34,009 bases of DNA from a virus. The notes below the pieces were generated by a model. That model saw nothing but the letters and a program-made list of their open reading frames with translations. It did no database searches and was not told where the DNA came from. Positions 19,362 through 26,207 of the stretch are shown here, one piece after another (within the stretch, counting starts at the first letter, position 1; every line of letters starts with the position of its first letter). The stretch covers positions 1 through 34,009 of the IMG/VR virus record IMGVR_UViG_3300021963_000392. The stretch is one strand, 5' to 3'. The position numbers and the translations under genes are program-made.

Positions 19362-19759
19362 CTACCCCTGACTATTTCGCCAACGCAGGTACATACCCAT
19401 AGTGAAAAGCATACGCTCAGACTCTTCCATTAAAACTGATGGAGCAATACCAGTTTCACATGAAAGATAAGCCAAGTACCAGTGTTGGGATGAGTCACCC
19501 AACCCGATTATTTTGGGCTTTCTTCGCTCGCTTCAATTTCTTCAACTTCATCACACCAATCTTCAAACGTCTTGTTGGTGTTACCTTGACGTTCTAACCA
19601 GTGCCATGCCAGCCACAACATGTCAGTAATAAAAAAGTTGGTGCTAAGAGAAGTGATACTTTTGCTGAACTTGTCCTCAAATGCCACAAGATCACGCGCA
19701 GTAGCAGATACTTCTTTAACTGACTTATCGTTAAAAGTAACGCGCAGGTTGATCTTCAT
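19362..19759 (-). CDS. Tail assembly chaperone, -1 frameshift fusion form
   Basis: 132 residues made from the upstream 83-residue frame and a 49-residue -1 frame joined at the CCCAAAA slip site (19517-19511). The extension begins IIGLGDSSQHWYLAYLSCET and continues GIAPSVLMEESERMLFTM to YLRWRN, ending at TAG 19364-19362. The HWYLAY...ETG...P-S-x-L pattern is the T domain of actinobacteriophage chaperones. This mirrors lambda gpG/gpGT: the fusion, made at a set ratio, guides tail polymerisation on the tape measure. The -1 frame has no start of its own, is open from slip site to stop and lies in otherwise empty DNA, which supports the shift strongly. Confidence 0.9.
19508..19759 (-). CDS. Tail assembly chaperone, short form
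   Basis: 83 residues read without frameshift. It begins MKINLRVTFNDKSVKEVSAT, with DLVAFEDKFSKS near residue 23 and FFITDMLWLAWHWLERQG near 42, the G-type chaperone layout that precedes the tape measure in siphoviruses. An acidic end (CDEVEEIEASEESPK) leads straight into the slip site; the stop TAA follows the second slip codon at once. It starts three bases after the major tail gene ends. Binds tape measure and tail protein by family analogy. Confidence 0.9.
   Translation of the reverse strand: MKINLRVTFNDKSVKEVSATARDLVAFEDKFSKSITSLSTNFFITDMLWLAWHWLERQGNTNKTFEDWCDEVEEIEASEESPK
19511..19517 (-). other. Programmed -1 ribosomal frameshift site CCCAAAA
   Basis: The minus-strand heptamer C-CCA-AAA has the canonical X-XXY-YYZ form in the zero frame, with both tRNAs able to re-pair after a one-base slip. 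The zero-frame stop TAA follows directly. The -1 frame is then open for 49 codons. The site and frames are seen directly. Confidence 0.92.
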
Positions 19760-19762
19760 GAG

Positions 19763-20170
19763 TTATGCCGTAGCCCGTGTGACTGTGCCAGATACAGGCC
19801 AAGTAACAGACAAGGTTGCGATATCGCCAACGCTTGATGCAAATGGTGAGTAGCTGTTTACCAAGCAAGTTGCTGTGTATGAAGGGTTGGTTGCAGTAAC
19901 AGAACCAGAAGTTGGAACGATTACAACGGTAGCCAAAGTGTTAAGCAATGGGTACAGAGTTGCATCTACTGAGGATGAACCAAAGTCCTGCATGAACTGA
20001 AGTGTTAAAGAACCGGACTTTAGACCGCCGATACGGGTGCGCCATTCGCCACCGAAAGCAGTTGTTTCTAGATCGTCTGATTCAATAGACAGCTCAACGC
20101 TGTTTAAGTTTGTAGAGAAGTTAGTACCGTTTACAGTTACCTTGTAATCAGTGGCGGCAAATTTAGCCAT
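19763..20170 (-). CDS. Major tail protein
   Basis: 135 residues, a small tail-tube protein. VTVNGTNFSTNLNSVELSIE near residue 10, DDLETTAFGGEWRTRIGGLKSGSLTLQFMQDF near 32 to 60 and PSYTATCLVNSYSPFASSVGDIATLSVTWPVSG near 97 to 129 match tube proteins of the siphovirus/HK97 gp6-like fold (beta-barrel plus loop). Position between tail completion and chaperone genes agrees. GGGAG nine bases before the ATG sets the start. It is expected to be one of the most abundant virion proteins. Confidence 0.85.
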   Translation of the reverse strand: MAKFAATDYKVTVNGTNFSTNLNSVELSIESDDLETTAFGGEWRTRIGGLKSGSLTLQFMQDFGSSSVDATLYPLLNTLATVVIVPTSGSVTATNPSYTATCLVNSYSPFASSVGDIATLSVTWPVSGTVTRATA

Positions 20171-20184
20171 TGTGTGTTGCTCCC

Positions 20185-20592
20185 TTAGTCTGCGTAGCAG
20201 AGAACTAAAAACTCTGCTGCTAAATAGTTTACTTCACCGACAGCGATACTCGCATAAGCTCTCATATCGGTAACTCTTAAATCATACACTTTCCCACCAA
20301 GTGTCTTATCTCGCTCAATGGCTAACTTGATGCTGGATGCACCAGTGCTAGAACAGAACGCATCTATGGCATTTTGGGCTGACCGTTCAGCTACGCGACC
20401 AACAAGAACCACAACTGTAAAGGTGTAGGTCTGCATTCCACGCTGAAACGTATCGTCATAGGCAATCGAGTCAGGCTGCACAATGGCAATCGGTGGACTT
20501 GGATTGTCAGGCATAACGGCTGCTGTGCGTAGCCCGGTAATGCTGGCAAGGTTAGTGGCAATCCCTGTGCGGATTTCAGATAGTGAAGCCAT
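20185..20592 (-). CDS. Tail terminator / completion protein
   Basis: 135 residues. The N-terminus SLSEIRTGIATNLASITGLR, the centre PPIAIVQPDSIAYDDTFQRG and the C-terminal VYDLRVTDMRAYASIAVGEVNYLAAEFLVL follow the tail-terminator (gpU-like) pattern of an alpha-beta fold with a final strand pair. TAATG couples it to the connector gene. Comparable genes sit in the same place in most siphoviruses. Assignment by layout and context. Confidence 0.75.
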   Translation of the reverse strand: MASLSEIRTGIATNLASITGLRTAAVMPDNPSPPIAIVQPDSIAYDDTFQRGMQTYTFTVVVLVGRVAERSAQNAIDAFCSSTGASSIKLAIERDKTLGGKVYDLRVTDMRAYASIAVGEVNYLAAEFLVLCYAD

Positions 20593-21197
20593 TAGGCAAA
20601 GTTTCTCAATCGGCGGTAAGGCGCGACAAGTTGCGCAACGTCTGGGTCAATGTCGCGTGTAACTGAAATGGCTCCAAGATCGCCAAAGCCTGCAACACCA
20701 AGCGGCGAATCTAAACGCTTAAAGATACGGCTTGCCTGAATGATGCAAGCCTGAGTGATAGCGATTGGCACAGATGCCCAACCGAATACGGCAGTGACTT
20801 TAACTAGAGCCTGATCTGCTTCTACCGGGAACAAGTAATTTTCAACAGCGCGAATGCGTGTGTATGGAACAGCAAGCCCGTCTACGTTTCCGTTAAGCGG
20901 TTCTAGCTGATAATCACCAACAGCCCAAGTCGTATCAAAGACACCATCGCCACCAGATGAAGTTTCAAGAGTTAGGGCAGTTCCAGAAATGTCATCTATT
21001 TGAGTAATAAAAGAATCTTCTGCTGCGTAGTAGCGCGTGGCTGTACCTGTTGAGTAGAAGTAACGCCCAGCGTGACCGTCAATGGCTCTGGATGCAGACT
21101 CAACAGCCATCTCTAGCAATGAGTCATCTACGTTGTCAGAAATGCGTAAAGCCGATTTCACCTGTGCAAGTGTGGCGTAGCCGTTTGTGATTGCCAA
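20592..21197 (-). CDS. Head-tail connector protein (gp6-like)
   Basis: 201 residues with TTG start 21197 and AGGAG six bases upstream. The N-terminal GYATLAQVKSALRISDNVDDSLLEMAVESASRAIDGHAGRYFY is the diagnostic helical block of gp6-like connector proteins that sit under the portal. The later part includes VPYTRIRAVENYLFPV and VPIAITQACIIQASRIFKR, also usual in the family. It is the first head-tail gene after the sugar cassette, which separates it from the capsid gene. Confidence 0.88.
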   Translation of the reverse strand: MAITNGYATLAQVKSALRISDNVDDSLLEMAVESASRAIDGHAGRYFYSTGTATRYYAAEDSFITQIDDISGTALTLETSSGGDGVFDTTWAVGDYQLEPLNGNVDGLAVPYTRIRAVENYLFPVEADQALVKVTAVFGWASVPIAITQACIIQASRIFKRLDSPLGVAGFGDLGAISVTRDIDPDVAQLVAPYRRLRNFA

Positions 21198-21223
21198 TGG
21201 AAACTCCTAAGTCTAGGTCTATT

Positions 21224-22084
21224 CTACTTGCGTTCTGCTAATGCCCTACGGATACCTTCACGCAAACTAATCTGAGGTTTGAAGTAATGATGCGACTGAT
21301 AAGGATTACCCACACGATACTGAACCCCAACTGGCGCAGTAAGGATGTGGTTAAAGATTGGCTTGATTCCTGCTTCCTCACAGACCATAGAAGCCAAGTC
21401 ATTAAAGCTAGTAGGTACGCCTGAGCATAGATTCCAAGTACCGTCATACCCAGTCTGAACGTGCCAAAGCACAGCTTGAACAATGTCCTCAATGTGTATG
21501 AAGTCGCGTACCTGCTCACCGTCACCCCAAATGTCAAAGACTTCTACCCCGGCTAGAGCGCGGTCAATGAAACTAGGAAACGGGTAATCAGCATCTTGGT
21601 CTGAGCCGTAGCCGCTAAACGGTCTGAAGATAAACATCTTGGAATCAGTTACAAATTGGGCAAGGTACTCCCCGGTTAATTTTGCCCAGCCATAAGTTAG
21701 ATCAGGATTACTAACTGCATCTAGGCGAATGTCTGACTCTGCTAAACGGTATCTGTGTTCTGGCTTTTGTAGCTCGATTGGGTAAGCAGCAGAACTAGAG
21801 AAGTAGACCACGTTTTTAGGCTTAGTCTTTTGCACCCAGTTAAAGAACTCTGCATCTATGGATAAGTCTGTGGCTACGCTTAGTGGCTCACCTTCGATAG
21901 TTGCGCGACCACCAACAATGGCGGCTAGATGAATTACTAGATCAAACTGTTCTTCGTTGCGCTTAAAGAAATCTCGGCAATCGTGTCCGTCTTTTAAGTC
22001 AATGCCCCTAATCTTGCTATTAGGTAAAGCCTTTACAAAGTTACGACCAACAAAGCCCTTATGCCCAGTGATAAGTATGTTCAT
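21224..22084 (-). CDS. NAD-dependent sugar epimerase/dehydratase
   Basis: 286 residues of the short-chain dehydrogenase, extended type. MNILITGHKGFVGRNFV gives the G-x-x-G-x-x-G nucleotide loop, VIHLAAIVGG near 52 follows, and YGWAKLTGEYLAQF near 144 is the Y-x-x-x-K catalytic pair; FIFRPFSGYG and WGDGEQVRDFIHIEDIV are sugar-binding motifs of GDP-fucose synthase/UDP-sugar epimerase types. ATG 22084 overlaps the previous stop as TAATG; a TTG two codons upstream is less likely. It probably prepares a nucleotide sugar for the three glycosyltransferases transcribed with it. The exact sugar cannot be told. Confidence 0.88.
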   Translation of the reverse strand: MNILITGHKGFVGRNFVKALPNSKIRGIDLKDGHDCRDFFKRNEEQFDLVIHLAAIVGGRATIEGEPLSVATDLSIDAEFFNWVQKTKPKNVVYFSSSAAYPIELQKPEHRYRLAESDIRLDAVSNPDLTYGWAKLTGEYLAQFVTDSKMFIFRPFSGYGSDQDADYPFPSFIDRALAGVEVFDIWGDGEQVRDFIHIEDIVQAVLWHVQTGYDGTWNLCSGVPTSFNDLASMVCEEAGIKPIFNHILTAPVGVQYRVGNPYQSHHYFKPQISLREGIRRALAERK

Positions 22085-22758
22085 TACCAAGCCTTTACGT
22101 TCTCAACATCGTTAGCAAATTCAGTGGCAAGGTACTCAGTAAAAATAGCCTGATCGCCGTTGTGCATCTCTGGGTTATTTACAGCTGCGTATCTGTCATC
22201 GTGTTCAGCCTTGCCGTTTGTGTAGTGCAAGTGTTCAATGATTACATCTGGCAAGTAGTTCACGTTCTCTAAAGCGTGACCCATTGCAAGCCAGTAGTTG
22301 TCTAGGAACAAATGCTTTAGGGCTGGCGGTGACATAAATCCAGTAGCCCTAATGATCTTGCTAGACATAACTACGGCAGTTGGCAGGTTCTCGCCTTGCA
22401 GTAAATCGTTACCGTAAGCAATGCCGGGCTGATCGCCAATGGCTTCTGCAAGTTTCGTATCCCAGCCACCAGTGCGCGGTAGGTGGTCATCACCCATAAA
22501 GCAGATGTAGTCATAGTCAGGCGCAAACCATAAAGCCCAGTGGTTAAGAGTGCCGTTCATTCCCATTCGATTAGCAATGCAGACTTTGACGTTATCTAGC
22601 CCAGCCGTTTCTGCCATAAGTCCGTTATAGGTTTTCACGTCATCTGCATCTATTGCAAAGACAACTTCTGTAAAGTCTGCCGTTGCGTTAATAGCTTCAA
22701 ACAAACGAATCGCATTATCGTTGCGACCACGAGTAGGAATAATCGTAAGCATTCTCAT
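22084..22758 (-). CDS. Glycosyltransferase, GT-A-like
   Basis: 224 residues. MLTIIPTRGRNDNAIRLFEA is the start of a GT-A nucleotide-sugar fold, VVFAIDADDVKTYNGL near 33 and YDYICFMGDDHLPRTGGWD near 81 supply the acidic metal-binding motif, here D-D-H instead of D-x-D. NRMGMNGTLNHWAL near 62 is typical of phage glycosyltransferases of this type. ATGA overlaps tie it to both neighbours in the cassette. It would add a sugar to a virion protein or wall polymer; acceptor unknown. Confidence 0.82.
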   Translation of the reverse strand: MRMLTIIPTRGRNDNAIRLFEAINATADFTEVVFAIDADDVKTYNGLMAETAGLDNVKVCIANRMGMNGTLNHWALWFAPDYDYICFMGDDHLPRTGGWDTKLAEAIGDQPGIAYGNDLLQGENLPTAVVMSSKIIRATGFMSPPALKHLFLDNYWLAMGHALENVNYLPDVIIEHLHYTNGKAEHDDRYAAVNNPEMHNGDQAIFTEYLATEFANDVENVKAW

Positions 22759-23558
22759 TGTTGTACCAATCTCCAGAAGGTGTCCCCGGCTTTATCTATC
22801 ATGTGTCTTAAGTGATCTGCATCTTGCCAATCTTCAACTGACGTAATGCCTACGTTCTCGTTAGTGTGAATCCTGCAACCTGAAAGTACGGCTTCCATAA
22901 CTGCGCGACATTCAGACTCAAACGCTAACGGTAAATGCACAAACCATTCACACCTTGCCATAGCATCTAGGACTTGTTCACGCGGTACATCTGTAAGAGC
23001 CTTGAACTCATAACCTGCCTGCGCTGCCCAAAGTTCTGCTTTAAGTCTGCCTTTAAGTGGGTGGTTACGCGCTGCCCATAATGCAAACGGTTTCTTGTCC
23101 ATGTGGTCATAGCACTTAGAAGTATCAAAGTAACTAAGAACCTGAGCAGTCTTGCGTGGCTTTGACCATTGCAACTCTCTGCGCATGTGTGCTGGCGTAT
23201 GGGTTACGAATAAGCGACTGCCTGCAATCAAAGCTAGAAGCCCTGCGCGTGGTGTCTGTAAGTGATGCACAAATACGAACGGGTCATGCTTGCTTAATTC
23301 GTATAACTGAACATCTGAGAACGCATCTGTGCCAGTGACTATGACTGAATCAAATTGACTAGGTTCATACACATCGAATGTGTACGGCGTGACAATCTGT
23401 ATCTCAAAGCCCAAAGGTGCTTGCAAGCGGTATTCGTAGTCTGACATTTCTGCGCCACCTGCGAACTGCCCACTGAATAGCCCTGTGGGACTCACAGAAG
23501 CACCGTGAGCCACTTTAGGGTCATTCTCTATGTGATGTGTATACCAGCCTATCTTCAC
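22755..23558 (-). CDS. Glycosyltransferase, GT-B-like
   Basis: 267 residues. The N-terminal half has FAGGAEMSDYEYRLQAPLG and VFVHHLQTPRAG, the second half KPFALWAARNHPLKGRLKA and the donor-site region FVHLPLAFESECRAVMEAVLSGC followed by RIHTNENVG. The E-S-x-x-R-A-V-M-E-A-x-L-S-G-C segment corresponds to the E-x7-E motif of retaining GT4-type enzymes. It is shorter than a full two-domain enzyme (usually 350-400 residues) and may be a minimal version. Genes on each side act on sugars, which supports the role. Confidence 0.78.
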   Translation of the reverse strand: MKIGWYTHHIENDPKVAHGASVSPTGLFSGQFAGGAEMSDYEYRLQAPLGFEIQIVTPYTFDVYEPSQFDSVIVTGTDAFSDVQLYELSKHDPFVFVHHLQTPRAGLLALIAGSRLFVTHTPAHMRRELQWSKPRKTAQVLSYFDTSKCYDHMDKKPFALWAARNHPLKGRLKAELWAAQAGYEFKALTDVPREQVLDAMARCEWFVHLPLAFESECRAVMEAVLSGCRIHTNENVGITSVEDWQDADHLRHMIDKAGDTFWRLVQQ

Positions 23559-23561
23559 GCT

Positions 23562-24737
23562 CTACATCCGTTCTAGGGCTTTGGACTCCAGAACCTTTAG
23601 TGCAGGTTTCCAGTGTTCCTCAAAGACCGTGTCTGCGTTATACGCCTTAGCAAACTCCTGTGCCTTTTCTGACCTGCCACGACCACGCTGGTACGCCTGC
23701 TCTAGCGCATCGACAATGCTCGGAACGCTAGGCATGTGAAACCAACTGGCCTGCGGTGCATCCCATAGTGGCTGGCCTTCAATTAACCACCCGTCACCCA
23801 GTAGCTCGCTTGAAGCCGCAAAGTCAGAAACGATAACTGGCGTGCCACAGGCTTGCGCTTCGATTGTAGGAATACCAAACCCTTCGCCGTATGAGGTAGC
23901 AAGTAGCACATCCATAGCTGTGTAGATCGTCGCTAGGGTCTGCTGTTCAATTCCTGTGCGATAGGTGTAGGGATCAACAAACCTAAACTTTTCCTCTGGT
24001 ACTCCACAGGACTGAAGCAGTTGCATTAACTTGATTCCACCGAGTGCGCCTAGCTGATCGGTGTGCAGATAGAGAACTACATCATCGTGCTGCTGGGCAA
24101 ACATAGAAAACGCCAAAATGTTCTCACCGAATGCTTTGCGGTTAGGGCTAACGCCCTTATTAGCGGCGTTCATCCCGACAACAAACTTATCTTCGTCGAT
24201 GCCTATGTAGTCACGCCCAGTAGTTCCCTTGTGTCGTTTCATTGGCTTAAAGACTGACTCGATACCGTGTGGCACATAAAGGGATTCGATACCTACGTTC
24301 TCAATCATTGCCTGACCGTATTGGCTCATGGCCACAGGAGTTACAAAGTCATTTCGCAACCACTTAGTTACTTCTGGGGGTGCAGGAATGTGATCAACCG
24401 GAACCCAAGAAGCTACGTTCCAGTCGCTCCACCTTTCCCCTTTGAATACCCAGACGTCATATAGCGTGAAAAGAATGTGCGGTTGCTTTGGATGGCGCGA
24501 AGTCCAGTCGTGCATATGTGCTGGAACTACGTCGTTTGAGTAAAGGTCTGCGCCACGTTGATAAACGGGCATCCCTTCCCAATCGGTGTTAGAACCTTCT
24601 AGTCCGTAGTTGTTAAAGATTGCAACATCGTGACCTAGTGCTTTGAGTCGTTGAGTGACTTGCGCTGTTTGTGTGCCGTAACCAGTCGCAGCCCACGGCG
24701 CGTTAGAGTTCCAGCCAATACATAGGGGTTTAGACAC
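23562..24737 (-). CDS. Glycosyltransferase family 4
   Basis: 391 residues with GTG start 24737 and AAGGA six bases upstream. The N-terminal SNAPWAATGYGTQTAQVTQRLKALGHDV and the C-terminal ATSYGEGFGIPTIEAQACGTPVIVSDFAASSELLG (E-x7-E motif at GFGIPTIEAQACG) are classical for GT4 enzymes; VGMNAANKGVSPNRK lies in the linker. First gene of the sugar cassette, right after the capsid terminator, and preceded by a dyad motif like the one at 9935-9958. It probably transfers sugars onto virion proteins or the host envelope; this is inference. Confidence 0.9.
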   Translation of the reverse strand: MSKPLCIGWNSNAPWAATGYGTQTAQVTQRLKALGHDVAIFNNYGLEGSNTDWEGMPVYQRGADLYSNDVVPAHMHDWTSRHPKQPHILFTLYDVWVFKGERWSDWNVASWVPVDHIPAPPEVTKWLRNDFVTPVAMSQYGQAMIENVGIESLYVPHGIESVFKPMKRHKGTTGRDYIGIDEDKFVVGMNAANKGVSPNRKAFGENILAFSMFAQQHDDVVLYLHTDQLGALGGIKLMQLLQSCGVPEEKFRFVDPYTYRTGIEQQTLATIYTAMDVLLATSYGEGFGIPTIEAQACGTPVIVSDFAASSELLGDGWLIEGQPLWDAPQASWFHMPSVPSIVDALEQAYQRGRGRSEKAQEFAKAYNADTVFEEHWKPALKVLESKALERM

Positions 24738-24755
24738 AGGTAGTCCTTTGATCGC

Positions 24756-24778
24756 AGGTAGTCAAACCTTAACCTAAA
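24756..24778 (-). promoter_or_regulatory. Dyad motif shared with 9935-9958
   Basis: AGGT, AGTCAA and TAACCTAAA occur in the same order and nearly the same spacing as in the 9935-9958 motif. On the minus strand TAGGTT (24776-24771) is 34 bases before the GTG start, against 33 at the other site. It could drive the sugar cassette independently of the capsid transcript. Confidence 0.5.
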
Positions 24779-24790
24779 ACCTGCTGAAAT

Positions 24791-24832
24791 AAAAGCAGAA
24801 CCCCACCAAGCCTGCGCTCCCGGTGGGGTTCT
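24791..24832 (-). terminator. Intrinsic terminator after the capsid gene
   Basis: An 11-bp stem (24797-24807 with 24822-24832; AGAACCCCACC) with a 14-base loop is followed on the minus strand by GCTTTTATTTC. It lies 20 bases after the capsid stop. It would isolate the capsid message from the sugar cassette. Confidence 0.82.
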
Positions 24833-24851
24833 ACGTTTTGGGGTGCTATTA

Positions 24852-26045
24852 CTAGCTGGCTGCACCTGCAAAGTACTTCACATGTGAAGTCTGAATTAGG
24901 TTGCCGTCAACGCGCATAGTCGCTCTGAACGTGATCAAGTCGTTCTGGAAGGCATAGTCATCCGAACGATCTAGACGTAGTCCACCAACGGTGCGTGCGA
25001 AGTAGCTTGGAAGGTGTCCGAAGATAACCGACTTTGCACTTGTTGCTGGTGCTGCCATTGCTGGGTTCTCAAAGATTGGGTAACCAAGCAATAGATCGCG
25101 TGCATCAGCAGATAGGGATGGGCTGAACAAGTACTGTCCTGCTGAATCCTTTAGCTTACGAACAGCAGCGATTGACTGAGCGTTCATCTGCCATCCTGTA
25201 CCCGGAAGGGTGCGACCTGCGGTGTCTACTGAGTAAACCAAGTCAATTAGGTTGTCAGCAGTGAATGCGCCAGATACGCCAGTTCCACCAGTGATGCCTG
25301 AACCTGCAGCAGTTACGATACCTGTTGGCTGTACTGTTCCAGTTCCAGTTGTTAGTGCGCCATTGACTGCGTAGCCAAGAGCGTTACCTGTTTGCTGTGC
25401 AAGGAATCCAAGAATGTCCACGCCTGCATCTTCAACCATTTCACGGCTGATCTGAGTTAGGAATGAGTACTTGTAAGCACCAAGTGTCTTGAATGCGTTG
25501 AATGTTGGATCGCTTTCACCGATTGCAGCGGCTTCAGCAGATACTGTACCTGTGCTGTAAGCAGACAAGCTAGGAATCTGAAGGTTTTCGCCACCAGCGG
25601 TGTTAAGGATTGTTGATGTTTCTAGCATCGGGCCAACGAACCGGGCTAGTTCAATTACGCGATCATAAAATGATGTCGGGATCGGAGCTCCCGTACTTCC
25701 CTTGGTCAGGTCGCGCTTCTCGAACGAGTGGGAACGAATCTCACCGCGTGCTAGGGAACGGATAAGTTCAGCTTCGTTGATTTCTGGAACAGATGCAACG
25801 GCTGGCTTAACTTGTGCTTCAAAACCCTTCATGGCTTCAGCAGCGCGTTCTTCGCGTTCTGCTTGTGCCTTCATGGTTTCCATTGCTGCTGAACGCTGAT
25901 CAAGGTCTGCCATGATGCGGTCATAGGTTTGGTTTTCTTCTGCGGATAGATCGCGCTTTTCAGCTGCTGCTGAGTCGAGAAGAGCCTTTGCTTCTTCCCA
26001 AGCCTTTGCGCGTGCTTCCGCTTGCTGACGGATGTAGTCAGACAT
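24852..26045 (-). CDS. Major capsid protein, HK97 fold
   Basis: 397 residues. Residues 1-85 form a charged coiled coil (the delta or scaffold domain), removed by the prohead protease in HK97-type phages. The fold proper contains FYDRVIELARFVGPMLET near 124, LQIPSLSAYSTG, KYSFLTQISREMVEDAGVDI near 195, ALGYAVNGALTTGTG near 220 and LLGYPIFENPAM near 318, all diagnostic. AGGAG six bases before the ATG and a structured leader suggest heavy, separately tuned expression. Terminators stand on both sides. Confidence 0.95.
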   Translation of the reverse strand: MSDYIRQQAEARAKAWEEAKALLDSAAAEKRDLSAEENQTYDRIMADLDQRSAAMETMKAQAEREERAAEAMKGFEAQVKPAVASVPEINEAELIRSLARGEIRSHSFEKRDLTKGSTGAPIPTSFYDRVIELARFVGPMLETSTILNTAGGENLQIPSLSAYSTGTVSAEAAAIGESDPTFNAFKTLGAYKYSFLTQISREMVEDAGVDILGFLAQQTGNALGYAVNGALTTGTGTVQPTGIVTAAGSGITGGTGVSGAFTADNLIDLVYSVDTAGRTLPGTGWQMNAQSIAAVRKLKDSAGQYLFSPSLSADARDLLLGYPIFENPAMAAPATSAKSVIFGHLPSYFARTVGGLRLDRSDDYAFQNDLITFRATMRVDGNLIQTSHVKYFAGAAS

Positions 26046-26089
26046 AGTGGACTCCTAAAGTCTTAGATTGGATTGGGTCTAACAATTCT

Positions 26090-26130
26090 GCGTGGCTCCA
26101 CGACAGATAAGCGCAACGGTGGCTCCACGC
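26090..26130 (-). repeat. Direct repeat and hairpin in the capsid leader
   Basis: GTGGCTCCACG occurs at 26092-26102 and 26119-26129, 27 bases apart. Each copy is nearly self-complementary, and together they can fold as an outer 6-bp and an inner 4-bp stem with an AG/AG internal loop. The element lies in the 162-base gap between protease and capsid genes, in the capsid leader. It may stabilise the mRNA or bind a regulator. Confidence 0.55.
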
Positions 26131-26154
26131 AATCGCACACTCTAATTATGGCAC

Positions 26155-26196
26155 AAATAAAAACAGACCTACACCCTTCCCCTGATGTAGGTCTGT
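26155..26196 (-). terminator. Intrinsic terminator between protease and capsid genes
   Basis: A perfect 11-bp stem (ACAGACCTACA, 26163-26173, with 26186-26196) and a 12-base loop are followed on the minus strand by TTTTATTTG. It stops or attenuates the portal-protease transcript before the capsid gene, which then needs its own promoter; CATAAT at 26150-26145 is a possible -10. Confidence 0.88.
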
Positions 26197-26207
26197 CTTG
26201 AGAAAGT

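Noticed and set aside
21238-21537. Minus-strand frame of 99 codons
   Set aside because: Alternative frame inside the epimerase gene, which has clear catalytic motifs in the accepted frame.
24635-24871. Minus-strand frame of 78 codons across the capsid terminator
   Set aside because: It would overlap the GT4 start, the terminator hairpin and the capsid end in another frame; no ribosome site.
26119-26150. Strong sigma-70 promoter for the capsid gene
   Set aside because: CATAAT (26150-26145) is a fair -10, but the hexamer 17 bases upstream (TGTAGG) is a poor -35, so I did not annotate it as a feature.
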